From: Reichenbachiella agariperforans
GTDB taxonomy: Bacteria > Bacteroidota > Bacteroidia > Cytophagales > Cyclobacteriaceae
NCBI RefSeq assembly: GCF_900142205.1
Contig: NZ_FRAA01000001.1
Location: 112,889 to 176,888, forward strand
Direction: 5' to 3'
Length of the DNA: 64,000 nt
The notes beneath the pieces are model-generated. The model did no database searches. It was not told where the DNA came from and worked only from the letters and a program-made list of their open reading frames with translations. The position numbers and the translations under genes are program-made. This document shows, piece after piece, positions 51,800 to 60,931 of this stretch; position 1 is the stretch's first letter, and each line of letters opens with the position of its first letter.

Positions 51800-53086
51800 A
51801 TGGAATCAAATCAAGAATTAGTAGCAGAGCAAAAAGCCCCAAAAAATAGAGACAAGTACACGATTCTCTATGTGGATGACGAAGAAAGTAATCTTCGTAT
51901 TTTCCGCATGGCATTCAAAAGAGAATACAATGTACTCACAGCTCTGGGTGGGAACGAAGCAATAGAAATGCTACGCACCAATGATATCCAGTGCTTGATT
52001 ACCGATCAAAAAATGCCTGAAATGACGGGGACAGAACTCCTAGAGCGCGTACTTCCTGAGTTTCCAGATGTTATCCGAATGATTTTGACAGGTTTTGCAG
52101 ACATTGAGGCCATCGTCAAAGCAGTCAACAAATGCGGTATATATAAATATATCACCAAACCATGGGATAAAGGCGAGATGAAACTAACCATCGATAAAGC
52201 CCTAGAAGCCTACGAACTAAAAAGTGACAAAATCAACCTGATCCGTGAACTCGAAAAAGCCAACTCAAGTCTCGAAGAAAAAGTAGATCAAAGAACCAAA
52301 GAACTAGCAGAGGTCAACAAAAGACTCATGGATAGCATCAAGTATGCCATGACGATACAGAATGCTATGCTAGTATCTCCAGAACTCATCAAAGAAGCAT
52401 TATCTGACTTCTTCCTCATCTTCAGACCGCTGGATATTGTAAGTGGTGACTTCTACTGGATAGCAGAAATAGAAGGCGAAGATGGCAATGCATTAACATG
52501 TATCGCAGCAGTAGACTGTACAGGACATGGAGTAGCAGGTGCGCTGATGAGTATGATTGGAGAGTCACTACTCAACCAAATCGTACACGAGCATGAAATT
52601 ACTGATGTAGATGAAATTCTAGAAAACCTAAATATTGGTATCGTAGAGATACTAAACCAAGCAGAGACAGAAAACCATCACGGTATGGACGCCAGTATCC
52701 TAGTAATAGATAGAGCCAAATCTCAGGTTCTTTTCGCTGGTGCTAAACAAAACCTACTCTACACCAAAGACGGAAAAATAGAAACAGTCAAAGGTGACAG
52801 AATATCACTAGGAGGTGATACGGATCCTAACAAAAAACACACCAAGCATGTAATAGATTATATAGAAGGAGATACTTCTTTCTATATGTTTTCGGATGGT
52901 TTCCCCGATCAGTTTGGTGGCCCTAGCAACAAAAAATTCAGTGCAGCGAGACTGACCGAAGCATTGGAGAAAAATATAGATAAACCTATGGATGAACAAA
53001 AAGCCATCCTAGAACAGACATTAAACGATTGGATTGGTAATGAAAAACAAACCGATGACATTATGATCATGGGAGTCCAAGTTTAA
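51800..53086 (+). CDS. Response regulator with PP2C (SpoIIE-type) phosphatase output
   Basis: 428 aa. Receiver domain 10-130: acidic residues in YVDDEESN, phospho-Asp in CLITDQKMPEM, and YITKPWDK. A short coiled coil (about 145-180) is followed by a PP2C/SpoIIE phosphatase (about 190-428) with metal Asp in VSGDFYWI and AVDCTGHGVAGALMSM, then FMFSDGFPDQFGG and a final KQTDDIMIMG. It would dephosphorylate a Ser/Thr-phosphoprotein under control of receiver phosphorylation, as RsbU/SiaA proteins do. 17 bases after the kinase. Confidence 0.93.
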   Translation: MESNQELVAEQKAPKNRDKYTILYVDDEESNLRIFRMAFKREYNVLTALGGNEAIEMLRTNDIQCLITDQKMPEMTGTELLERVLPEFPDVIRMILTGFADIEAIVKAVNKCGIYKYITKPWDKGEMKLTIDKALEAYELKSDKINLIRELEKANSSLEEKVDQRTKELAEVNKRLMDSIKYAMTIQNAMLVSPELIKEALSDFFLIFRPLDIVSGDFYWIAEIEGEDGNALTCIAAVDCTGHGVAGALMSMIGESLLNQIVHEHEITDVDEILENLNIGIVEILNQAETENHHGMDASILVIDRAKSQVLFAGAKQNLLYTKDGKIETVKGDRISLGGDTDPNKKHTKHVIDYIEGDTSFYMFSDGFPDQFGGPSNKKFSAARLTEALEKNIDKPMDEQKAILEQTLNDWIGNEKQTDDIMIMGVQV

Positions 53087-53118
53087 TTCAGAGTAAGCGC
53101 ATAAACGAGGAGGAGTGT

Positions 53119-53361
53119 ATGAAGATAAAGGTGATAACATTAAAAAACTGGTGTAACAAAAACATTACCCCATTGGCATGGCAAAGGATCATTATCAAAG
53201 TCTTGCCCCAACTGCGAGAGAAAGGGTTTGAATTAGATGAATTAGAAGATCCAAACAATGACCGGCTATTTCAAGAAGAAGAGTTCAAACTATTCACTGA
53301 TGCACTTGATACTTTGTACAACATCAGCTTCCCAAAAGAAGTCATGGACAAAATACAATAG
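53119..53361 (+). CDS. Small protein of unknown function, 80 aa
   Basis: No recognised family. Soluble and mostly helical; starts MKIKVITLKNWCNKNIT and has an acidic middle (DELEDPNNDRLFQEEEF). An AGGAGG Shine-Dalgarno sits 5 bases before the ATG, which is rare in this phylum. It ends the SiaB-like operon before a terminator, so it could be the missing phosphorylated switch protein or another partner, which is speculation. Confidence 0.6.
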   Translation: MKIKVITLKNWCNKNITPLAWQRIIIKVLPQLREKGFELDELEDPNNDRLFQEEEFKLFTDALDTLYNISFPKEVMDKIQ

Positions 53362-53384
53362 TGTATCCACTCCTCTATTTAATT

Positions 53385-53407
53385 AGCTTCTCTTGGAAGC
53401 TTTTTTT
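53385..53407 (+). terminator. Terminator of the SiaB-like operon
   Basis: AGCTTC/GAAGCT with a 5-base loop and a seven-base T-run. Confidence 0.75.
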
Positions 53408-53413
53408 ATAACC

Positions 53414-53611
53414 ATGAAAAATAAACCTGAGAAAATATTAATTATCGCTATCTGTATCACGATATGCCTGGCACTCCCCTCCTGCTCACCCAAGCCATTT
53501 TCTAGGACGATAAGAGTAGTTAAGCCAAAAAACAGAATATTCTCACGTTACAATCATCAAAAACACGCCAACCGTAAGCGTACCAAAACTGTGCGTTACA
53601 AATCCTATTAA
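53414..53611 (+). CDS. Small basic lipoprotein, 65 aa
   Basis: From the ATG at 53414 (upstream starts fall in the terminator). Hydrophobic segment IIAICITICLALPSC gives a lipobox LPSC (Cys about 24). The mature 42 residues are Lys/Arg/His-rich (RTIRVVKPKNRIFSRYN...) with no acidic residues. Unknown function; the charge suggests contact with lipopolysaccharide, peptidoglycan or nucleic acid. Unusually close to the terminator hairpin (7 bases). Confidence 0.6.
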   Translation: MKNKPEKILIIAICITICLALPSCSPKPFSRTIRVVKPKNRIFSRYNHQKHANRKRTKTVRYKSY

Positions 53612-53750
53612 ATCACACACTCCAACTATTCCCCATCCCTCCAACAGATTTGTCAATAATGTAGACAATAGGTTTTTAGATCCAAACTAATACAACACAG
53701 AGTTTACATTTTATTCGTCTTCTCACAGGACATGATTATTATTGCATCCT

Positions 53751-55778
53751 ATGGATTTCAAAATCACCTCAGAATACGTTCCCACTGGCGATCAACCCAA
53801 AGCTATCGCACAACTCAAAGAAGGACTTGACAAAGGCGATCAATCCCAAGTTCTATTAGGAGTAACAGGATCTGGAAAGACCTTTACCATGGCCAACGTC
53901 ATCGAACAGACCAATAGACCCGCCCTAGTCCTCTGCCACAACAAAACCCTAGCTGCCCAGCTATATGGAGAGCTAAAACAGTTCTTTCCCGAAAATGCCG
54001 TAGAATACTTCATCAGTTACTATGATTACTACCAGCCCGAGGCATTTCTCCCAACAACTGGCCTATACATAGAAAAAGACCTTAGTATTAACGAGGAAAT
54101 CGAAAAACTACGCCTAGCCGCTACATCTTCCCTACTAACAGGTCGCAGGGATGTGATCGTAGTAGCCTCGGTATCCTGTATCTACGGTATCGGAAACCCT
54201 GAAGAGTTTGGAAAAAACGTCATCAAGCTAGAAGTTGGCCAGCAGATCAGTAGAAATCAATTATTATTCGCATTTGTCGACATTCTATATAGCAGATCAG
54301 AAGCAGACTTCAAACGTGGTAATTTCCGAGTCAAAGGCGATACCGTAGACATATTCATTGCCTACGGTGATTTTGCCTATCGCATCATATTTTGGGGAGA
54401 TGAAATAGAAGCGATTCAGAGGATAGACCCCTATTCAGGAAAAAAACTATCAGAAGAATCCATCGTGAGTATTTTCCCTGCGAACCTCTTCGTTACAGGC
54501 AAAGACACGCTATTTCAAGCCATCAATGAAATTCAAGATGACATGATGGCGCAGGTGCAGTACTTCGAAGAAGAAGGCCGCTTTCTAGAAGCCAAACGCC
54601 TCAAAGAAAGAACTGAATTTGATATGGAGATGATGCGTGAGCTCGGCTACTGCTCTGGAGTAGAAAATTACTCTCGCTATTTCGACAGACGATCCAAAGG
54701 TTCTCGCCCCTTCTGCCTGCTCGATTATTTCCCAGATGACTTCTTGATGATCATAGACGAAAGCCACGTTACACTACCACAGATTCGCGCCATGTGGGGT
54801 GGTGACCGTTCTCGCAAAGTCAATCTCGTCGATCATGGATTCAGACTTCCATCGGCGATGGACAATAGACCACTGACTTTCGATGAATTCGAAGGCTTGG
54901 TCAATCAAACCATCTATGTCAGCGCCACCCCTAGTGACTATGAACTACGCAAATCAGAAGGAGTCGTTGTAGAACAAGTCATCCGCCCAACAGGACTATT
55001 GGATCCTATTATAGAGGTACGACCTAGTACCAATCAAGTCGATGACTTGCTGGAAGAGATTGATGAAAGAATCAAAAAGGATGAGCGAATTCTAATCACC
55101 ACGCTGACCAAACGCATGGCAGAAGAGCTGACCAAATATTTTCAAGATTTAAATATTAAAACACGCTATATCCACTCCGAAGTAGACACACTTGACCGAG
55201 TAGAGATTTTGCGCGAGCTTAGACTAGGTGTTTTCGATGTATTGGTAGGCGTCAACTTACTCAGAGAAGGGCTAGATCTCCCTGAGGTATCTTTAGTTGC
55301 TATTATCGATGCAGATAAAGAAGGATTTCTCCGAAATGTAAGATCACTGGTACAGACCATAGGAAGAGCAGCACGTAACGAAAACGGTATGGTCATCATG
55401 TACGCAGACAAAGTCACAGGTTCTATGCAAGTAGCCATAGACGAAACCAATCGTAGAAGAGCAATCCAAGTGGCCTACAACACAGAACACGGCATTACGC
55501 CAACGACAGTGAAAAAGTCCAAAGAAGCAATCATGGGACAAACCTCCGTGGCAGACTCTAAAAAAGATACCAAAGGAAAATACTATGCGGGGAACGAATC
55601 TCCAGATATAGCGGCTGACCCAGTGGTAGCATACATGGATACTAAAGGTCTGGAAAAAATGATAGAACGTACAAAAAAACTCATGGAGAAGGCTGCCAAA
55701 GATTTAGACTTCATGGAAGCCGCTCGCCTCCGAGATGAAATGCAGGATTTACAGAAACTGAAAGAGACAAAAAAATAG
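53751..55778 (+). CDS. uvrB: UvrB, nucleotide excision repair helicase subunit
   Basis: 675 aa from the ATG at 53751; the TTG nine bases earlier is an alternative. Walker [10 protein letters not shown], the beta-hairpin region with [25 protein letters not shown] box in [16 protein letters not shown], and helicase motifs [14 protein letters not shown] and QTIGRAARN, ending in a UVR domain ([18 protein letters not shown]) that contacts UvrA or UvrC. It verifies DNA lesions handed over by UvrA. Single gene, convergent with a LysE-type gene 19 bases away. Confidence 0.97.
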   Translation: MDFKITSEYVPTGDQPKAIAQLKEGLDKGDQSQVLLGVTGSGKTFTMANVIEQTNRPALVLCHNKTLAAQLYGELKQFFPENAVEYFISYYDYYQPEAFLPTTGLYIEKDLSINEEIEKLRLAATSSLLTGRRDVIVVASVSCIYGIGNPEEFGKNVIKLEVGQQISRNQLLFAFVDILYSRSEADFKRGNFRVKGDTVDIFIAYGDFAYRIIFWGDEIEAIQRIDPYSGKKLSEESIVSIFPANLFVTGKDTLFQAINEIQDDMMAQVQYFEEEGRFLEAKRLKERTEFDMEMMRELGYCSGVENYSRYFDRRSKGSRPFCLLDYFPDDFLMIIDESHVTLPQIRAMWGGDRSRKVNLVDHGFRLPSAMDNRPLTFDEFEGLVNQTIYVSATPSDYELRKSEGVVVEQVIRPTGLLDPIIEVRPSTNQVDDLLEEIDERIKKDERILITTLTKRMAEELTKYFQDLNIKTRYIHSEVDTLDRVEILRELRLGVFDVLVGVNLLREGLDLPEVSLVAIIDADKEGFLRNVRSLVQTIGRAARNENGMVIMYADKVTGSMQVAIDETNRRRAIQVAYNTEHGITPTTVKKSKEAIMGQTSVADSKKDTKGKYYAGNESPDIAADPVVAYMDTKGLEKMIERTKKLMEKAAKDLDFMEAARLRDEMQDLQKLKETKK

Positions 55779-55797
55779 GGCTTAAAAAAACAGTAAT

Positions 55798-56424
55798 TTA
55801 TAGATAGGCTATACCTTCCTGTATTAGCAACTTCAACCCAAAAGCAATCAAAACAATCCCTATTGTCATCCTAAGATAACGTTTCACTTTAGGGCTCAGG
55901 TACTTCTTCAGTTTTTCCGCATAGTATGCCTTGAGAGAATCAGTAAGCCATACGGTACTTAATATCCCAAAAAAATAAAACAACTCTCCTCGTGGACTGG
56001 TAAATGTAACAATCGCATAGTTAGACATAGCTGCCCAAAACGCCCATACAATTGGATTAATAGCGCCGAGCATAAAGCCCTGACCTAACAAACCAACATG
56101 TGCAAAGTTCTTCTTTTTGATGGGGGTTTCTATCTCTAACTCTTCGGAATTTTCCTTTTTGATCAGAAACACTAAACCAAAACTAATCAACAGCAAACCT
56201 CCTGCTAGTACCATCCATGGATTCGCAGTATCACCAGTCACCTTAGTCATCCCAAACCAAGTCACTGCTATAATCCCTGTATCGGCTATACCTACACCTA
56301 GCACAAAAAAAAGTGCTTTTTTGTAACCATGATCAATAGATTTTTGGATTAAAGTAAGGAAAACTGGGCCAGTAGAAACAGCCAAAATCAGTCCTGTAGA
56401 TAGTCCTATAAGATATGGAGGCAA
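55798..56424 (-). CDS. LysE-family translocator
   Basis: 208 aa, six membrane helices. The first, IGLSTGLILAVSTGPVFLTLIQKSIDHGYKKA, has the Gly-Pro of LysE/RhtB amino-acid exporters. The start is a TTG at 56424: no ATG is in frame between the GH3 stop 22 bases upstream and this codon. The solute is unknown. A cytoplasmic loop (KKENSEELEIETPIKKKN) lies between helices 3 and 4. Translated just after the GH3-like gene. Confidence 0.88.
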   Translation of the reverse strand: MPPYLIGLSTGLILAVSTGPVFLTLIQKSIDHGYKKALFFVLGVGIADTGIIAVTWFGMTKVTGDTANPWMVLAGGLLLISFGLVFLIKKENSEELEIETPIKKKNFAHVGLLGQGFMLGAINPIVWAFWAAMSNYAIVTFTSPRGELFYFFGILSTVWLTDSLKAYYAEKLKKYLSPKVKRYLRMTIGIVLIAFGLKLLIQEGIAYL

Positions 56425-56446
56425 ATCGTCTTTTTTTAAATTTGAG

Positions 56447-57994
56447 CTAAATTACGTCGTTTTCTAACAACGTCTGCCATGATTCTAATCTTTCGGATTT
56501 CAGTACACGTGGAAATTTACTTTGCCCTCCTTCCTTGCCGTTCTGTTTCATCCATTGGTAAAATTGCTGAGGAGAAACCACCGTCACAAAGATATCTTTG
56601 AGGGCAGCACTTCTCTCCACCTTATAGTCATCGTTGAGTTCCTTTAGGTGGTGGTCTAGCACCGATTTGAGTTGACTTTCGTCTATAGACTGATCCGTTC
56701 CCACATACCAATGATGTGCAAATAACCCCCCATGAGACTCCCCCGCTACTGTAAATTCCTTAACATCAATATTGAGCTGCTGAGCCGTCATTTCCATCGC
56801 ACGATTCATATTGTCCATAGAAAGGTGTTCGCCACAAAGGCTCAAAAAATGCTTGGTTCTACCCGTAATAATTAGTTCGGTTTCGGCTAAATTGGTGAAT
56901 TTCACTACGTCACCAATCAAGTAACGCCATGCACCCGCATTGGTACTCATCAAGAGCGCATACTCCTTATCCAATTCCACCTCATCAATTTTGTAGGTAG
57001 ATGCGTCAGCCTTCACCTGACCATCCTCATCAAAATTCTCAGAAGTAAAAGGTACGAACTCGTAAAAAATTCCATTGTTCATCACGAGCTTCATAGACTC
57101 ATGCGCCAGATCATCCTGAAAAGCCACAAAACCCTCAGAAGCCAAATAGGTTTCCAAATACATCAGTGGTTTGCCGAGTAGTTTTTCAAACCCCTTTTTG
57201 TAGGGTTTGAAGGAAACACCACCATGTACAAATATTTTCAAATTAGGCCAGATGTCATGGATATTATCGAGTTGGTAGTGAGCGATGATTTTTTCGATCA
57301 AAATCTGTATCCAAGCAGGCACACCTACCACCACTCCAATATCCCATGACGCAGCTTTTTCCACCATTTCATTCAGCTTCTGATTCCAATCAGGGGCTGC
57401 TGATATTTTCTTACCTGGTTTGTAAAAATGCTGAAACCAAAACGGAACCTGAGAAGTAGTAATTCCACTCAAATCACCTTCAAAATAGCGTCCATTAAAT
57501 TTGAGATCGGTACTGCCGCCTACCATCAAAATCCCCTTCTCGAAGAACTCTGGTTCCAAATCATACTTAGAAATAGACAAGAGCTGACGCACACTCGTCT
57601 TACGAATGGACTTGATCATATCCGTTGTTACTGGGATATATTTAGAGGAAGCGGAGGAAGTCCCTGAACTCAGTGCATAATACTTGACCTTACCTGGCCA
57701 AGTCACACCCTTTATTCCTTGTCTACCTTTGGACCACCACTCGTCATTGATCGTCTCATAAGAGTAGATTGGCACATTGCTCTTATAATATTGATAGAAC
57801 AGGTGCTCATCCTGATCTTTAAATCCATTCAGGATAGTTTTAAAATAATGATACTGACCAAAATAAGTATCCTTTGCTGTTATGAGCAGCTTACGCAACT
57901 CATTTTTTTGGAGATCCAAAGGAGAAGTATAATCCTGCTCCAAAGTCTCCCTGAGCTTAATTCCTTTCTTGAGTAGTTTACCTAAAAATGCCAT
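56447..57994 (-). CDS. GH3-family acyl-adenylate-forming protein
   Basis: 515 aa, full GH3 length. ATP/AMP motifs of the adenylating superfamily appear as YALSSGTSSASSKYIPVT, then YLETYLASEGFVAF and WRYLIGDVVKFTN, and the hinge ITGRTKHFLSL. Plant GH3 proteins join amino acids to auxin or jasmonate; bacterial members are uncharacterised and presumably conjugate a carboxylic acid to an amine. The neighbouring LysE-type exporter, 22 bases downstream, could export such a product (inference). Confidence 0.9.
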   Translation of the reverse strand: MAFLGKLLKKGIKLRETLEQDYTSPLDLQKNELRKLLITAKDTYFGQYHYFKTILNGFKDQDEHLFYQYYKSNVPIYSYETINDEWWSKGRQGIKGVTWPGKVKYYALSSGTSSASSKYIPVTTDMIKSIRKTSVRQLLSISKYDLEPEFFEKGILMVGGSTDLKFNGRYFEGDLSGITTSQVPFWFQHFYKPGKKISAAPDWNQKLNEMVEKAASWDIGVVVGVPAWIQILIEKIIAHYQLDNIHDIWPNLKIFVHGGVSFKPYKKGFEKLLGKPLMYLETYLASEGFVAFQDDLAHESMKLVMNNGIFYEFVPFTSENFDEDGQVKADASTYKIDEVELDKEYALLMSTNAGAWRYLIGDVVKFTNLAETELIITGRTKHFLSLCGEHLSMDNMNRAMEMTAQQLNIDVKEFTVAGESHGGLFAHHWYVGTDQSIDESQLKSVLDHHLKELNDDYKVERSAALKDIFVTVVSPQQFYQWMKQNGKEGGQSKFPRVLKSERLESWQTLLENDVI

Positions 57995-58119
57995 AGTTAA
58001 AAAACCGCATCATGCTATAATTAGTTTTCCAAACATAGAACTATTTATATTCGTTGGTCTTCATAAGTTAATGGTTATTTTGTTAATTCACCATTACGAA
58101 ATCATGAAACAACGCAGGG

Positions 58120-58806
58120 ATGAAATCTGAAATAGCAGAGAGAATTAGGGAAATAAACGAAGAATTATCAGACAGTACAGCAAGGCTCATTGCTGTCAGT
58201 AAAACCAAGCCTAATGAAGCGATCGAAGAAGCTTACGCGATGGGTCAAAGAGCTTTTGGAGAGAACAAAGTACAGGAGTTAGTAGACAAACACGAAGCGC
58301 TACCAAAAGATATAGAATGGCATATGATCGGCCATCTTCAGCGAAACAAAGTCAAGTACATTGCTCCTTTTGTTCATCTTATACACGGTGTAGATACAGA
58401 AAAACTCCTAAAAGAAATCAATAAACAAGGCAAAAAAAATGACCGAACTCTATCTTGCCTTCTTCAAGTACACATCGCTGAGGAAGACACAAAGTTTGGG
58501 TTTGACGCAGATGAAATAACCACCATGCTAGACGCGGGCATCATGGACGAACTTCAGCATATCAAGATTTGCGGACTCATGGGGATGGCAACCCACACAG
58601 AAGATCAGGCACAGATCATAAAAGAATTTTCAGGATTAAAATCTCTACGAGATCAACTCCAACAAAACTACTCGCACGACCGCTTAGAGCTGAAAGAACT
58701 CTCCATGGGAATGAGTGGAGATTACCCTCTGGCAGTCAGCCAAGGCAGTACTTTAATCAGAGTAGGCTCAACAATCTTTGGCCAGCGCGACTATAATACT
58801 AAGTAA
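58120..58806 (+). CDS. YggS/PLPBP pyridoxal phosphate homeostasis protein
   Basis: 228 aa, single-domain alanine-racemase-like TIM barrel. LIAVSKTKPNEAIEEAYAMG holds the PLP Lys (about 27), followed by GENKVQELVDK, WHMIGHLQRNKVK, LQVHIAEEDTKFGF, MGMATH and LSMGMSGDYPLAVSQGST with the phosphate-binding Ser. It has no known catalysis and buffers PLP pools. Single gene, divergent from the GH3-like gene. Confidence 0.95.
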   Translation: MKSEIAERIREINEELSDSTARLIAVSKTKPNEAIEEAYAMGQRAFGENKVQELVDKHEALPKDIEWHMIGHLQRNKVKYIAPFVHLIHGVDTEKLLKEINKQGKKNDRTLSCLLQVHIAEEDTKFGFDADEITTMLDAGIMDELQHIKICGLMGMATHTEDQAQIIKEFSGLKSLRDQLQQNYSHDRLELKELSMGMSGDYPLAVSQGSTLIRVGSTIFGQRDYNTK

Positions 58807-58916
58807 CTAAAAAGGATCAGTCTGTAAAGTTGGGGCATAAACTCGGTAGACAGGTTCGATATTTTTATCCCAATCATTCAAATTAACCTCAAGGACTTAT
58901 AAGAGATGGTTCGAAA

Positions 58917-59000
58917 AACAATAATGAATTTCGAACAATGAATCTTGAATCACGAAGTAATCCCCGATCGCTCCCCCAGAAATATGGAGCGATCCATGTT
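58917..59000. repeat. Dispersed intergenic hairpin repeat, copy B
   Basis: Second copy of the repeat at 28114-28200. Here the hairpin is perfect: GATCGCTCC/GGAGCGATC, nine pairs, around a CCCAGAAATAT loop. It lies between yggS and the cspA terminator. Confidence 0.75.
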
Positions 59001-59035
59001 AAGCAGCATAAGATCAGTTATACAGGTAGTACTGT

Positions 59036-59065
59036 CAAAAAAAAAGCGGACATATAGCCCGCTTT
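59036..59065 (-). terminator. Terminator of cspA
   Basis: On the minus strand AAAGCGG pairs with CCGCTTT across a 9-base loop and runs into a T-run (complement of the A-run at 59036-59045). Confidence 0.8.
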
Positions 59066-59091
59066 CAACTTAATCGAAATATCATGTATGA

Positions 59092-59286
59092 TTAACCGAT
59101 CACTTTTACGTTAACGGCGTTCAATCCTCTTCTTCCTTCTTCTACGTCAAATTCTACTTTGTCGTTTTCTCTTACTTCGTCAACTAATCCTGAAGTGTGA
59201 ACAAAAATATCATTCCCACCTTCGTCAGACTTAATGAAACCAAATCCTTTGGAATCATTGAAAAATTTAATTACTCCTTGTTGCAT
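59092..59286 (-). CDS. Cold-shock protein, CspA family
   Basis: 64 aa single cold-shock domain. RNP1 KGFGFIKSD and RNP2 DIFVHTSGL are complete, and QGVIKFFNDSKGFGF is the usual start. It binds single-stranded RNA and melts secondary structure. Expressed with the small basic gene upstream, 43 bases away, a pair seen in many Bacteroidota. No long cold-box 5' UTR was recognised. Confidence 0.96.
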   Translation of the reverse strand: MQQGVIKFFNDSKGFGFIKSDEGGNDIFVHTSGLVDEVRENDKVEFDVEEGRRGLNAVNVKVIG

Positions 59287-59329
59287 TATTATATTTGTTA
59301 TTAATTCTAATCTAAAAGTGCATTAGCAC

Positions 59330-59542
59330 TTACTTTTGTACTTCTTCTTTAGTAGCAACAGCTTCTACGGGCGGTTCTTCCAAAATGTTACCAAACTCAT
59401 CTACATAAGCCAACATTTCGTCTAAATTTCCTCCTTTGCTGTTCTCCTTTCTCTCAAGCTTTCGTTCCTCTTTTTCCTTCTTCTTAATCCTTTTCTTCTT
59501 TTCTTTTTGGAACTTGATAAAGCTATTTTGAGATCTACTCAT
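59330..59542 (-). CDS. Small basic protein paired with CspA
   Basis: 70 aa. Very Lys/Glu-rich helix (FIKFQKEKKKRIKKKEKEER) followed by a conserved acidic-aromatic tail, EMLAYVDEFGNILEEPP. This helix-plus-YVDEFGN layout occurs next to cold-shock genes across Bacteroidota (recollection); function unknown, plausibly RNA or ribosome contact. Precedes cspA on one transcript. Confidence 0.8.
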   Translation of the reverse strand: MSRSQNSFIKFQKEKKKRIKKKEKEERKLERKENSKGGNLDEMLAYVDEFGNILEEPPVEAVATKEEVQK

Positions 59543-59765
59543 AGAATATTTTTAGTTGAATACTAATTACTACATGGCCTACATTTAGACCCTGCAAGAA
59601 AAAAACAAATGCTTCTAAGAAAATGTCTGGAATGTATCGAGAATTACTTGTACTAGAAGTGGTATTACTAATTTCTGACACAAAGGTAGTTCTATTATTG
59701 GTATAACCATGGGTTGGATCAACTATTCCAGATAAATACTTAGAACCAACCCAGTACAAGACAAA

Positions 59766-59800
59766 AAAAGCCTTGGCTTTCATTGAAAACCAAGGCTTTA
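59766..59800 (-). terminator. Terminator of the leucine operon
   Basis: AAAGCCTTGG/CCAAGGCTTT with a 13-base loop; on the minus strand it ends in seven T. It falls between leuB and the cspA pair, so it ends leuB. Confidence 0.85.
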
Positions 59801-59819
59801 ATTTTGTATCAACAGGATA

Positions 59820-60875
59820 TTAAATATTCTCAGCCAACCAAGCCCCTACTTCTGAGGTCTTGTATGCTTTTCCTTCACCAGAAATGTCCTCAGTGACAAC
59901 ACCTTCATTGAGTGATTTGTTGACTACATCTCTTACGGCTTGGGCTTCTTCTAGCAAATCCAAAGACTCCAACAACATCGCCGCTGAAAGCACAGTCGCT
60001 AGTGGGTTAGCGATATCTTTGCCCGCAGCCTGAGGATAAGACCCGTGGATCGGCTCAAAAACAGAAGTCTCTCTACCGACAGATGCAGAGGGCAATAGAC
60101 CCATAGAACCTGTGATCACTGATGCTTCGTCCGACAGGATGTCTCCGAACATATTTTCGGTCACCATGACATCAAATTTCTTTGGCCACTGGATCAACTG
60201 CATCGCCGCATTGTCGACGAGCATGTAGTCCGTCTCAATATCTGTATATTCTTTCTCAACTCTCTGAGCGACCTCTCTCCAAAGTCTAGACGAGCTCAAT
60301 ACATTGGCCTTGTCCACTACAGTCACTCTCTTGCTGCGCTTGCCAGCATAGCTATAGGCCAATTTCAAGATACGCTCCACTTCCTCTACTGTGTACACAC
60401 ATGTATCAAAAGCTGAAGTCAAATCCTCAGATCTACCACGAGCACCAAAATAGATACCCCCGGTCAATTCTCTGATCACGACCAAATCTACATCTTGTAC
60501 AATATCTCTTTTCAACGGAGACTTGTCGATCAATGAGGGGAAAGTAGCTACAGGTCTGATATTGGCATATAGTCCTAGCTTTTGTCTCATCCCCAACAAT
60601 CCTTGCTCAGGTCTCACCTTCGCTGCAGGGTTGTTGTCGTACTTAGGATCACCGATCGCGCCGAACAGCACTGCATCAGAATCCAAACATACCTGGTGCG
60701 TCTCATCTGGGTATGGGTTGCCCGTCTCATCAATCGCGATCGCACCGACGAGTGCTTTTGTATAGTTGAACTGATGACCAAACTTGGTTGCTACTGCATC
60801 CATTACTTTGATCGCTTGCTCTACGATCTCTGGCCCGATACCGTCACCGGCCAATACGCCAATTTTAAATTCCAT
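59820..60875 (-). CDS. leuB: 3-isopropylmalate dehydrogenase
   Basis: 351 aa. [11 protein letters not shown] opens the fold; [13 protein letters not shown] carries the substrate loop with catalytic Tyr; [19 protein letters not shown] holds the Mg Asp and the NAD loop start; [20 protein letters not shown] is the NAD-binding segment. It oxidatively decarboxylates 3-isopropylmalate, the last committed step before leucine transamination. Last gene of the operon. The 55-base gap from the upstream synthase gene has no terminator. Confidence 0.97.
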   Translation of the reverse strand: MEFKIGVLAGDGIGPEIVEQAIKVMDAVATKFGHQFNYTKALVGAIAIDETGNPYPDETHQVCLDSDAVLFGAIGDPKYDNNPAAKVRPEQGLLGMRQKLGLYANIRPVATFPSLIDKSPLKRDIVQDVDLVVIRELTGGIYFGARGRSEDLTSAFDTCVYTVEEVERILKLAYSYAGKRSKRVTVVDKANVLSSSRLWREVAQRVEKEYTDIETDYMLVDNAAMQLIQWPKKFDVMVTENMFGDILSDEASVITGSMGLLPSASVGRETSVFEPIHGSYPQAAGKDIANPLATVLSAAMLLESLDLLEEAQAVRDVVNKSLNEGVVTEDISGEGKAYKTSEVGAWLAENI

Positions 60876-60931
60876 TTATTCTTAGTTTAAAATTCAATAT
60901 GTAAAGGTCAAGGTTACAAATCCGCCCTCGA

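Noticed and set aside
59535-59783. Minus-strand ORF of 82 codons
   Set aside because: It would start inside the leucine-operon terminator and ends over the start of the basic cspA-paired gene.
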